From: Dactylorhiza incarnata
Taxonomy: Eukaryota > Streptophyta > Magnoliopsida > Asparagales > Orchidaceae
DNA: 64,000 nucleotides
Reading direction: 5' to 3'
NCBI GenBank assembly: GCA_033032865.1
Contig: JAWHQI010000004.1
Coordinates: 19,202,001 to 19,266,000 of the forward strand
The position numbers and the translations under genes were made by a program. This document shows positions 20,546-31,826 of the stretch, piece by piece. The first letter of the stretch is position 1. Each line of letters starts with the position of its first letter. The notes under the pieces were generated by a model. That model made no database searches and was not told the origin of the DNA. It was given only the letters and a program-made list of their open reading frames with translations.

Positions 20546-21352
20546 TTTTTCTGTTAGGCGCTAAACAACCTTTGCGTTTCTTGGCGACCCCAACTCCAAG
20601 ATTTCTTTAACCTTATCTGGGTTAGGCTCCACCCCTGCTGGGGTGAGGAAGTGACCCAGGAACTTTCCCCTGCTAGCCCTGAAGACACACTTCAGGGGGT
20701 TGAGTTTCATCTTGTACTTCTGCAAGGTCCCAAAGGTCTCTTCAAGATCTTGGAGGTGAGACTTGAGGTCCCGGCTCTTTATCATGAGGTCACAACATAG
20801 ACCTCCAGGTTTCTTCCCTTCTGCTCTTGGAAGACCCTGTCTATCATTCGTTGGTACGTGGCCCCTGCATTTTTGAGCCCAAAGGGCATCATCTTATAAT
20901 AATAGCACCCATCCCCTGTGATGAAGGAGACATCTTTGATGTCAGGGGGGTGCATTAGGATCTGATAATAACCTGAAAAAGCATCTAAAAAGACATTACA
21001 GGGAAACCGACGGCTGAATCAACCAGCGCATTGATTCTAGGCAAGGGGTAACAATCCTTGGGGCATGATTTATTAAGTAAGGAAAAATCGATACACATCC
21101 TCCACTTACCTCCTCCCTTTTTTACCATCACCACGTTGGAGACCCAGCCTGGATACTGGATCTCTGATACAAACCCGCCTGTAGGAGCTTACCCACCTCC
21201 TCTCGGATGGGCCCTTCCAGCTTATCTGTTGTGGCCCTCTTCTTTTGACAGATGGGGTGGGTGCCTGGGTCGAGGTTGAGGCGATGGAAAGCCACATCTG
21301 CATTGATCCCGGGAATCTCTGCGGCACTCCAAGCAAAGACATCCACGTTTTC
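20546..21352 (-). pseudogene. rt: Tat reverse transcriptase
   Basis: The start NVDVFAWSAAEIPGINADVAF and HRLNLDPGTHPICQKKRA is clear, followed by a region with shifts and stops (about 20800-21120). The Tyr-Val-Asp-Asp active site is at 20786-20799, but one base is missing in the first Asp codon (20792-20793). The frame resumes with LMIKSRDLKSHLQDLEETF, LNPLKCVFRASRGKFLGHFL and EPNPDKVKEILEL. An amber codon at 20561-20563 precedes RLTEKLAGLSKFL. Not functional. Confidence 0.92.
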
Positions 21353-22363
21353 CTAGATGCAAGCCAGGATCTGCTTCTGCTCCTCGAGGTCGAGCTCCCC
21401 GCTGATGTGGACCTTCTCCACCACCCCAGCTCGGGTGGTGACCTCGAGCTCTACGACCTCCTCCACGGCTTCTAGGCGGGACTGCTCTCTCCAAACTTCT
21501 TCTTTCTCCTCTTCTTCTCCTTCACAGACCTTCATCACCTCTTCTGCCCCTTCCCCCTGGGCCTGACTCTCTACCTCTTCCTTCTCCTCTTCCATCGGCT
21601 CCTCCGACCCTTCCTCCCCTTTCTCCTCCTCTGCCTCTCCGAGACCCGCCGGCTCTCCCACCTCCTGATCCCATTTCTCTGCCTCGGTCATCCAGGAGAT
21701 GGTGTTGACCATCGTCACGTAGCACTGCCTTGCTACCTTCAGGTCCCCTCTTACCCGAATCTGGACTCCTCTCGAGTTAAACTTGAGACATTGGTGGAAT
21801 GTGGAGGGGACGCAGCAGAAAGCACTGATTAGCGGCCTTTCGAAGATGGCATTATAGTTGCTGGGGGCATCCACTTTGACGAAGCGGCAATTCCGAGATT
21901 GCCCGCCCAGGACCACATGGAGCCCCACTCCCCCCTCAACCTCCTTCCTCTCTCCGGAGAACCCGAACAACGGTCCATCCGAGGCCAACACCCTGTTGGC
22001 TTCCACCTTTATCTCATTGAATGCCTTCTTAAAGATGATGTTGACAGAGCTTCCGTTGTCCACGAGAATCTGGGACAACGTGAAGTTCTCGATGCCGGTC
22101 TGGATGACCAACGCATCGCAGAAAGGTTCCTCATGACCCGGCATGTCCCTTTGAGAGAAAGTGATTTTTTCTGCTGGGGGCGGGGCCGTGGATGTCGAAG
22201 CCACACTCCGGCGGTAGATGGTATGGAGGTTCGCCTTGCGGGTTGCCTCTACCCCTACTCCCCCATGGATCACTCTGATCCCTCCTCGGGTCTCCACATC
22301 GGCCCGGTACTCACACCTCTCCTCCTCGTCCTCCCGAGGCAGGAACTCCTCGATCCTCACCTA
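21353..22363 (-). pseudogene. pr: Tat protease and Glu-rich linker
   Basis: One frame of 335 codons bounded by amber stops at 22361-22363 and 21353-21355. It holds FCDALVIQTGIENFTLSQIL, the protease site VDNGSSVNIIF (Asp-Asn-Gly where Asp-Thr-Gly or Asp-Ser-Gly is usual; Asn occurs in some Tat copies), NYNAIFERPLISAFCCVPST and MTEAEKWDQEVG, then a long Glu-rich linker and VHISGELDLEEQKQILACI before the amber and the RT start. Confidence 0.9.
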
Positions 22364-23847
22364 CTGCTGCTGTCGTGGCGCCGGCATTCTAGCCCTCTTT
22401 GTCTCTAGGAACTCCGGGAAAGTGGTCGTCATGTGACCTTCCTCATCATGGAAGTCATAGTATGTCAACGCCACCTTTCCCCTCTCGGCCTCTGCCGCCC
22501 TATTTCCCCTTATCCTTCCTATTCCTGCTTCTGCTCCTTCTCTCATTCCCCTTGCTCCTCTTCCTCGCCTGATCGCCTAGCCTGCTGAGGCAGGGGAGGC
22601 ATCTTCCTCGGACCCTGCCTCCATCCCAACTAGTGGGGTCTTCCCTGACCCCCATAGAAATTACCCCCTCCCGTGGCGTAACCTCTTCCTTGACCTTGCC
22701 TCCCCCCGTCCTGCTGCCTCCATCCCCCCTCCGGGGCCCGGGACTCTTACCTTCTTCGCACCTCCTGCTGCTTGACCTCCAGCTCACTGAGCTTTGCTAG
22801 CCTCTTGGTGAGCTCCGGATTGGCCTCCTCACTCTCGACTTCCTCTGCCACCCTCTCCATCAACTCCTCATAGGAGACGGGGGCCTTTCTCTTCAGTCCC
22901 ATCTTGAAGAAACTCTCCCTCAGCCCCAACGTGAAGGCGAGGTGAAGGGAAAACCCGGGCATCTCCTGGGTCAGCAATACTGCCTCGTGAAACCGATCCT
23001 CATAATGAGTCAACGACTCCTTGGGCTCCTGCTTCACCTTGAAGAGGGACTTGGCTTCCTTCTTCCTCTTCTTCAAAGTTGAGAACCGCAACAAGAAACA
23101 CCTATGTAGGTCCTCAAACGTGTAGATTAGTCCGACAGGGAGTTGGTGGAACCACTCTCGGGCCTTCTCCTTTAGGGTGACGGTGAAGAGCCGACACTTA
23201 AAGGCGTCCGACATCGGCCTGATAGAAACCGAGTCTTTGAACGACTACAGGTGTTGGACTGGGTTGTCCCTGCCGTGGTAGTAGACCCTATCCCATTCCC
23301 TGAATCCATCCGGGACGGGTGCGGAAAGCACCAGCTCATAGAAGGGGCTTCCCCCACCTGTTATCCTTTCCTGCTCCACTCGCCCCCCGAGCTCCCTCGC
23401 CAGGCTTGAGCTCGCTGGGGCCACGTTCGCGAGAACTACACTCGTCGGAGTCGCTCCTACGGGCGCTGCGCCGGTCAAGTTCGTGCTCGCCTGTGCCGCA
23501 CCCACATGCGCCGCACTTGCCTGTGCTGCGCTCGCCTGCGCCGTGCTGGCCTGCCCCATGCCTGCTAGCACCGAACTCACCGGGCTGGCGAACAACACTC
23601 GCCCCTCCAGGTCCTGCACTGACCCCCCAGACACCTCCTTTCCAGCCCTTCCTCCCGGGGAATCCTCGCCAACCGCTGCTGCAGGATGGAACACCTAGAC
23701 TGTCGGGGTCGCGAACTCGCTACGCAACACTGCGACCGTGAACCCGAGGGTGTCGAGGACTTCCCTCCTGAAATCCGAGAACATCATTGTCGTCACCGCA
23801 GGGGGTGACCCGCAGAACTCCTCGCCCTGCTCCTCATCTCCTGCCAT
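22364..23847 (-). pseudogene. gag: Tat gag
   Basis: A likely start is ATG 23845-23847 (MAGDEEQGEEFCGSPP). An Ala/Ser/Thr-rich stretch is encoded near 23450-23580. The Retrotrans_gag core reads FKCRLFTVTLKEKAREWFHQL, LHRCFLLRFSTLKKRKKEA, LTHYEDRFHEAVLL and SFFKMGLKRKAPVSYEELM. Amber stops are at 23695-23697 and 23245-23247, and a TAA at 22747-22749. After a frameshift comes the zinc-knuckle position (about 22410-22460), reading YYDFHDEEGHMTTTF, in which Cys residues of the usual knuckle are missing. Gag forms the particle; this copy is dead. Confidence 0.9.
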
Positions 23848-23887
23848 GTCCCTTCCTTGGAATTTTCCTGGACTAACCACACTCCAT

Positions 23888-23900
23888 GCTCATCGCACCA
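23888..23900 (-). other. Candidate primer binding site of the Tat element
   Basis: The minus strand reads TGGTGCGATGAGC just inside the 5' LTR. It begins TGG as a PBS must, but I cannot assign the tRNA with confidence. Confidence 0.5.
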
Positions 23901-23903
23901 AAA

Positions 23904-24194
23904 TTTTGAAACCAATTTCTCAGTCTCTTGTGAAGCTCGGGCCCTCAACAAGTTGAGGGGCAGCTAGCCCTTACTAGTCCCTCGGAAGGAGTAGACTAGG
24001 GAATCGGAAATGGACTAAGACCTTAGTCACAACGAGGAGGTCCCACCACAAACCCGAAAGATCGTTGAGCGCTTCCCCTCCCAAGCCAAAGCTGAGACTT
24101 GGGCACCTTGGAGAGCTAGAGAACTAAGCCAACGTAACCAAGGGAGAAAGAAGCTCAGAGAACTGAGATTGGAATCCACTCCTAAGGTGCCCTT
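23904..24194 (-). repeat. Tat 5' LTR, inner part
   Basis: Matches 2952-3242 of the 3' LTR. It is cut by element B after CCCTT (24190-24194). Its plus-strand start reads TTTTGAAAC instead of TGTTGAAAC. Confidence 0.9.
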
Positions 24195-25570
24195 TGATGT
24201 GCATTCAGCAAATGCACCGGTCGCTGTCAAGTAATAAATTTGGGAATAGCTTCCCCGAATGTCGATCTCTTGAGGAATGCAGGTTCTGGTGAATGAAACG
24301 TGTGGTGAGTCGATTGTTACACGAGCGAATAAAATAAAATAGGGGCGTTGTGATTGGTGTCCTAAGCTATTGCGGAAATGAGAGAAATGCGGGTCAAAAA
24401 GCACCGCTTCGCAAGGTGTGGGTGAGTGCAGCGGCCGCGATGCCGCGCTTCGGTGTGCGGGTGGAATGGCCACAGAGCGAGGTTTTGTGAGGGTCGTATT
24501 CACCTCTTCGCCAACATCACCACTAGCTATTGCTAGATGGCTTCACACACAAATAACTTAGAATATCACAACAAGGAAAGCTACTCTCACCACCACAGCA
24601 TCATTGCACATGAACAACAAGGAAGGATCTATAACATTAATCTAATGAGCGTTCATTACAACAACACAAAGAGAAAGCACAAGCATCAAAGTTTAGAAAG
24701 GACCAAAAAGAGGATGTCACCGCGTCTTGGGTTCTCGGCCGGAATGAGAGGTTGTCGGGCTCTCTCCGGGATCGGCCCTCAGATGGTGTACAGACTCGAA
24801 GGAGGCTGTCACCGCTCCAACGATCTACAACATTTCTATGGCCTCCACGATGAAGAATGCTTGAACTAGTGGCGGAGAATACTTGCAAATGCTCCGGGAT
24901 GGAAGAATGGTGAAGGAGATCGCCGGAAATGGTCTCCTCTCGTCTCCTCTGGTGGAAGGGATGAAAATGGCGGGATTCCTGGCTTTTCCCGCGAGGGGAA
25001 TCAGGTGCCCCCGTTGACTGCAGCTTTTCCCGCTTTAAATACTAAACATGCAGAGTTTTGGTCACGCACGGGCGAACGCATGATCGTGCGCTGCCCATGC
25101 GTTATTTAATGATAAAAATAGACTTGAAGATGAAGTTGCGCCACCCGTGCGATTTACTCACGCACGGGCAAACCCGCCCGTGCGTAAAAACGCACTGATA
25201 AATTCGGATCGCCTGTTTTCTTCCAAGATGAGAACTCACGACCGCAACCGTCCGTGCGTCAAGGAAACGCACGACCGTGCGTTGTACACAATCATGAATT
25301 CTGGGGGGAAACTGGATGATCCAACCGCCTACACACATGATAAAACAGCTGGGAAAACACCTCCAGCACCAGATAAACACAGAAAAAGGATTGGGGAGCA
25401 CCATGTGCTTACACCCAATAACAAGGAGCGCAAATGCACACAAAACAGGCCTAAGAGTGCACCTAGCAAGGAATAACAAATATGATCGAAAACATGCCTA
25501 AAGTGTAGTGCATTGACTAGCAATACGGCCCAGATGAGTCCATAAATGTGTATATAAATGGGACTCATCA
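24195..25570 (-). repeat. 3' LTR of element B
   Basis: 1,376 bp. Contains a cluster of CGCACG and CGTGCG half-sites in inverted pairs (about 25065-25290) immediately upstream, in its sense, of a TATTTAAAG box (25032-25040). Its first 40 bases on the minus strand form a hairpin with a 9-bp perfect stem (GATGAGTCC/GGACTCATC, 25531-25569). Confidence 0.92.
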
Positions 25571-25582
25571 CACCCCCAGACA
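25571..25582 (-). other. Polypurine tract of element B
   Basis: The minus strand reads GTCTGGGGGTG just before the 3' LTR, confirming the orientation given by the PBS. Confidence 0.7.
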
Positions 25583-26125
25583 TAACCATTTGCACGTCCC
25601 GGGCAAACTACTCAGCTCTCTTGTTAGAACAATTGGATGTTAGAGTGTGATTGAGCGGTGGAGACTCATGCGAAGTCGCATGCTCACGTGCGTAAAAATA
25701 CACTAGAATAAAATTAAACTCAAGATTATATCTAACTATTTCTAGAACAGTAATTTGAAATCTACTTTACTTGGATGGTGAATCCCGATGAATCTTTCGG
25801 TCGCGCACAAGGGAAAATAACATGACTAATGAGTCGAGTATTAGTCGAATCAAAGCTCGGGACAATCTCCTAAGAAATCCATCAAAGTCGATGTCCATAG
25901 TATTGCACGTTCGCACTCTCTCTACTGCTTGAGACGACTTGTATCTAAAATCAATAGGACTTATAGGTTAAGATTTGGCTAAGGTTGAGTTTGGGCTAGA
26001 TAAGTGGAAGGACGATGGGAATCACACTCAACATAACCTGACCACTCAAGAGAATAAAAAACACAAATACAACATTTTCAAGAACTACACAACACCCCCA
26101 ATCTTCAACTGAACCTAGGTGCGTG
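25583..26125 (-). other. Internal noncoding DNA of element B
   Basis: No gene seen. It continues 35769-36990 beyond the nested D and C. Bases 26121-26125 (GCGTG) are the left TSD copy of D. Confidence 0.6.
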
Positions 26126-26410
26126 TGATGCGATAATTTCGGCAAGTGTACCGGTCGCGCAAGTAATAATAATGGGGAAAATCCCCGAGTGTCGGTCTCT
26201 CAAGAAATACAGTAAGGTGGAGTTAACGATCGAGGAAGGACTTGAGATTGAAATCCTTGAGTCGGATGGAATGCGGGAGATTTGATTTGGCTTTTGGAAA
26301 ATACAGGAAAACAACTACAACTACTCCTATGCAATGTCGCTATGCAATGCTTCGCTTGGCGGAATGGAGACTAGGCAGGCCTTGAGCGCGCTGCGTCGCA
26401 AGGTCGGATG

Positions 26411-27734
26411 TGTTGGATCTTGTGGCGCCCTTAGAGGGGGGTGAATAAGGGCCTTTTTAAATTACGATGTTTACTTAAGAATTTTTAAAACAAATTTTAC
26501 TTTTCTAAAAAATTACTTATATAAATTTCAACCAATGTAATTTTTAAATTAATTCAAACACAAATTTCTAAGTTAAAGATTAAGCAACCATATTTGCAAT
26601 TAATGAAAAAGTCATAATTTTATAATCATGAAATTCACATACAAATAAAATAATCTTAACAATGCTTAAGATCAAGGCACAAATATGATAATAAAACTTT
26701 TACAATTTGTGTTTACCAATCCTTCTCCCAAGGATCGGAAGGCTATCACTTGTCTCTCCCTAGACCAAGCCCAAGCCTATCCTCTAGATCTTCCCAAGAT
26801 CTATACGTAGCACACAAGGCCACGATTTCCCACCAAGCCACGCAAGGACTTGGACGCTCCGCACAAGGAAGCGATTTTCCCCTAAGCCACGCAAGGACTT
26901 AGACGCTCCGCACAAGAAAGCGATTTTCCCTACCAATACAAAGTAAAATGTATATAAATGAAAATACAAGATAAAATAAGAACTCCCTAGAAATTCAGAT
27001 CTCTGAAAGGAAGGTTGAAGCCTCGAGATGATCGTTGATGTAGAAGCGCGTCCGATCTCGTCTTCAATTTCAAACCTTCTCAGCATAAATGGGAGTTCAT
27101 GAGGTTCTGGAGCTCTCTGGATGGAATGCACTCAAGAAGGGACTTAGAATCTTCAAAGCTTTGAATGCGCGAACAAAAGGAGCCAATTTATAGAATTTCG
27201 CTGTCGCCTGGGCGACATCAGCTGTCGGAAATTTCCGACAGCGCAAAACTGCCGGTCGTGGTGCTGTCGTGGGCAGTTGTTGTAACCTCCGAGCTGTCGC
27301 CTGGGCGACATCGATGTCGGATTTCCGACAGCTCAAAACTGCCTTTCGTCGTGCTGCCGTGGGGGAAGTAGTTGTAACTTCTCTGCTGTCGCCTGGGCGA
27401 CATCAGCTGTCGCCTGGGCGACTGGGCGACAGCTCCTCTTCATTTTTGCCATCCGAAACTACTCCAGACCGTATATTAAGTCGTTCTCATCTCCGAAATG
27501 GGGTGGCACGTTCTGTAACTCTTCCTGGATTGAATGTTATGGCCATTTTAAGATCAGCACACAAAACTCATCCAACCTGAGACTTGTCGTTCTCGGATCA
27601 TGCCCATGAACGAGGACTTGTCTCCTCATTGAACCTGTACAACCTGGCCACTATAAACACACAAAAGACTAGTTCAAATACAACACGGTATTTGTTATTC
27701 TCAAACAAAGAGATGCGGAAAGCAAGCTCCAACA
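26411..27734 (-). repeat. 3' LTR of element C
   Basis: 1,324 bp. TGTCGCC...GGCGACA palindromes start at 27202, 27295, 27387 and 27408, with TGTCGG...CCGACA palindromes at 27223 and 27315; distances within pairs are 21, 20 and 21 bp. The array abuts a TATAAATT box (minus strand, about 27185-27192). Confidence 0.93.
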
Positions 27735-27748
27735 ATCTCCCCCTTTTG
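27735..27748 (-). other. Polypurine tract of element C
   Basis: The minus strand reads ATCAAAAGGGGGAGAT next to the 3' LTR, the same as in element A. Confidence 0.85.
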
Positions 27749-30700
27749 ATAATAACAAATACCCATATGAGAAATTAGTGAGTTTATAGATAAGTGCGAT
27801 AAAAGATATGCATGAATAAAAGGTTTACTGCGTGATAGATTTTACTCCCCCTAAATATATATGTCACTAGATTTCTCATTTTATTCTCCCCCTTTTGTTA
27901 TTACCAAAAGTGGGTTGTCATGATCGAGCAATATCACTCCCTCTACATAGATGCTTTCCATGAAAACTTTTTAATATACTCCCCCTAAATTGTATTCTCC
28001 CCCTAAATGTATGCTCCCCCTAAATGTTATAATTAATTGCAATGGTGCATTCTGAAAAATTGAGATTAGTAAGAGATTTCTTGAATTTATATTTCTCCCC
28101 TTTTTTGATATTATCAAAAGTTATTTTGAAATAAAGAATGAATAATTATGAAGAAATAATAAATATGGGAGTATATAAGAGTAATAGATTTTATGTCGAG
28201 AAGAAAAATAGGATGCAATCAAAAGCTTGTTAAATACTACTTGTTGAGAAAAATATAGGCATGATGTAACATAAAGTAGTAAGCATCATAGCTAACATGA
28301 TAAAGTAAGCATTCTATTTTAAGATACCACTTGCTTGAAGGAAAACACAGTGTTAAAAATAATAAGCACTCTTAAACATAAACATCATTTTAGAAGATAA
28401 AACCATATAAAGGATAATGAGTTTTAAATTTGAAAAGTTGATGTTTGAGTTAAAGATTGAAGAGATGCTATTCCATTAAGATAAAAAAAATTGCAAGCAT
28501 GATTTCATAATATCAAGAAAAGATACACAAACTACAATGTAATAAAATTTTCATTTCAAGTAAACATAAACATTGTAGCGGTCATGCTTTGTTATCTAGT
28601 GCATTTACTTAAGTTTGAAGAGATTTGAGTAGATGAGCATTAGGATCCAATTCTCATGAGTAGAAGTTTTATGAAAGATAATGATGTGTACAAAGCAGTG
28701 TTTTGATAAAGTATACAAGTGAATCAATCAAAAACACATGACATATATAATGAAATAACACAACATTAAAATATACAAATAATATTACTTCCACACTATT
28801 TCAATGCACATGAATAAATAGTACAACTATCAAGGTGCTCTGCACACACAATGCTTATTAAGACTTATCAGGGTGCAAAGTAGTGCTTGGGGGATCACTT
28901 TTATACTTTTTAGCTTTATTTTCAAAATTTTTGTGATTTGGTGTACTAAAGAGAAGTGGTGTAGAAATTGTTTGCTACAAGACACTTTACAATTCTTAGC
29001 CAAGTGCTCAACCTCACAATGCTCATTAAGACTTATCAGGAGGGTGAGTAGTGCTTGGTGGAATTTTCCTTGTCATTTATTATTTGCTTTTTAGTTTAGT
29101 GACTAAGGACTCTGAATTCACTTGTTTTGCAAACATAGCATTGTAAACCACATTTCTCTAAAGAATAAGTGCATGAAAGACAAAGAATTGTAATAACCAA
29201 TTCAATGTTGTGTAGGTAATCTATTTAGGCATTTTAATTATTTATGTTATTACACTACACAATCATGTAAGAATAAGATTGTAAACACATGTAGGTTATC
29301 AAAAATAAGTGAGTGAATGAATCATTATCAAACATAATACATTACTCATACTTAGAGGCATGCTAAACATTTCTACACATATTTATCTACAATCAATTTC
29401 ATTGCACATAACAAGATAATTCTCAAGGCATGACAAATACAAAACAATGTTTTTAAGAAACTTGAAAGTTAAATTAAACATTGTATTTAATCTTTAATTG
29501 ATATAATTAATCATCCATCCTTGACAATGGCAATGAATAACAATCAATTTTTTTTTATATAAATTTTTGAATTTTTTGTTATATGCACAAAACAATAAAC
29601 ACACATAAAGAAAAACATATTTTTGTTCTTTGTAATTGTTTTGTAATTTTGTATTTGTTTTTTTTATATATATATTCTCTGGAACTCATAGAAGTCTTTA
29701 ATAGCCCTTTCAGTAAATGATATTCTATGCCAGAGAAATAAACAAAAATAATGTATGAGAAAATACACATATATATTTTTTTAAAAGAAATAAAATTTAG
29801 TTTTAAAAGGAATAAAAAGATAAACTTTTTACAAACACACAAAATATTAAAATAATACCAAAAATAATTCAAAACAAAAAAAATATTTTGGAGCAAAGGA
29901 GCTAACGCCAGGCATTAACTTCTTAACGCCAAAACAGAACTGCATTTCTTGATGTTTTGAAAAATATTTTTCTCAATTCATTTGTATTATAAAGAGACCT
30001 TCCTTCAGTTGAAATTTCAGAGTATATTGATTAGATTTGAATGCCCTTTTAGCATGTATTTGGTGATTTTTCAAATACTTGTGTTTGGTAAAATCATTAA
30101 AGCTCGAACTATTAAAATATGCAAACACATGATGCAATGTTAGAATAAATAAAAAAAAATATGCATGATTTATGTATAAAGAGTGAGATAATATTCATGC
30201 AATGAAAATAATATAAGTATATCTAAGATCAAGATACCTTAACTACATGACTACACTCTAGCCCCGTACTAAGTGACGGATGGGCATAAGGAGCTGCACA
30301 CATGCCGTAGGTTGGGGTGTTAATCCCATATGCATACAAAAGACGACGCTCAACCTAGCACTCTTTCCCCCCAGTGCCTCTCAAGGTCCCACTGGAACCC
30401 TCCCCGGTTAAGGAGAAGACATGACTTAGAGGTTAGGTCTCTAATGCACACAATCCTACGCCCTCGCTATTGTGAGACACATGTCATAGGTTTATTGATT
30501 ATAGACATACTAAGCGTGTATGCCTTACATATATTAACTATGTTATAATTTCATGATTAGTTTTGGATTTACAATTTTATCGAAGATTGTTGATTTTAAA
30601 TCCATTTAGAAAAGTTTTATTCATGCAAATAACTACAAAGGAAAATAAGATTTTCATATTTTAATGATATAATTTACTTTAGCATTGCAAGATATAACTA

Positions 30701-31826
30701 GCATGAGCATTGATTTCTATCTATGGTACGTGATAATGCTAGTGTGATGAATTAGGACAACATGGTACAAAGTTAAGTAAAGATGGACAAATATAAGATT
30801 GAGTTGCATGTATTCAAACATAGAGCTTTGAATTTTCATAGACCTAAAAAGAAGTGACAATTCTATTTGATTTCATCTTGTTGATATCAAGTTAATTCAT
30901 AGGTCTAAAGATAATGAGATTCATGCAAACAATAAAGATGCACATCACACACACAAAACAAGATATGAAACTATAATACCAATGCAATCATATATTTCAT
31001 AATTCCTAAGGTTGATAGAATTAGTTGATTTAAGATAGGTCTTGATGGATCATGAATTATGATATATGATTATAGTGAATTTTAGCATAGGATATTAATA
31101 GATCATGGTGGTGATTGTGAAATCATATTTATCATTTTTGAAAATTTTCTTTTGATTTTAATTTTTAGAAATTAGACTAAACAAATACAAGGTATTTGAC
31201 AATAATGATAGTAAAAATAATTTTTCAGAGAAATCAGAATTTTTTTTTAGGAAAATATGTTACCGCCAGCGTTAGTGATAACGCCTGGCGTTAGCAACAA
31301 AGTTACTATATTTGATTTAAAACACATTGTTTTTGATATTATTTGATTCTGATTTTTCTCGATTATGATTTTCAATATAGGGGCTATTATATGCAGCAAC
31401 AAAAAATAGACAAATATGCAATTAGTTGCGCATTTAATATTTTAGCCTAAGACCCCTAAAAATCCATTTAAATCCTATTTTGAAAGTAATTTCATTAGTC
31501 ATGATAATATCATTTAGAAAATTTAGCATTCAATTTATAATGATAATATAAGACATTTATAGGCAAAGGATTTAAAAAGGATAAAACAAAAAGAAAAGAT
31601 AGATCACTTAAAAATTATGACTTTATGTTTAATTTAATTCAATTTTGATTTGATAAACATTAGGCTTAAAATGTAAAAGTCATATTTCATAATATATCTA
31701 AGTGACCTTAGCGTGTTGGCTCAAAAATAAGAAAACAAACAAAAGAAAAAACAATTAAGCATATCATGAAGTAGAGAATTAATATTCCATTTTTAATTAT
31801 TTCTACTTCATGCAAATGATAGGATA
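27749..31826 (-). other. Noncoding region of element C
   Basis: AT-rich, without a supported gene. It holds two copies of the module shared with A and the SIRE-like copia (about 28832-28900 and 29005-29065), GC hairpins (29901-29929, 31264-31296) and the GC-rich conserved block (30251-30478). Confidence 0.8.
30251..30478 (-). other. GC-rich conserved block in element C
   Basis: Counterpart of 11261-11490 in element A, on the opposite strand. The hairpin at 30371-30395 keeps the outer CCAGTG/CACTGG stem. Confidence 0.7.

Noticed and set aside
22630..22632. A further amber codon in the Tat gag
   Set aside because: A frameshift lies between 22749 and 22546, so I cannot tell whether this triplet is in the true frame; left out of the count.
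23319..23741. Plus-strand Pro-rich frame of 140 codons
   Set aside because: It is the shadow of the Ala/Ser/Thr-rich part of the Tat gag on the minus strand.
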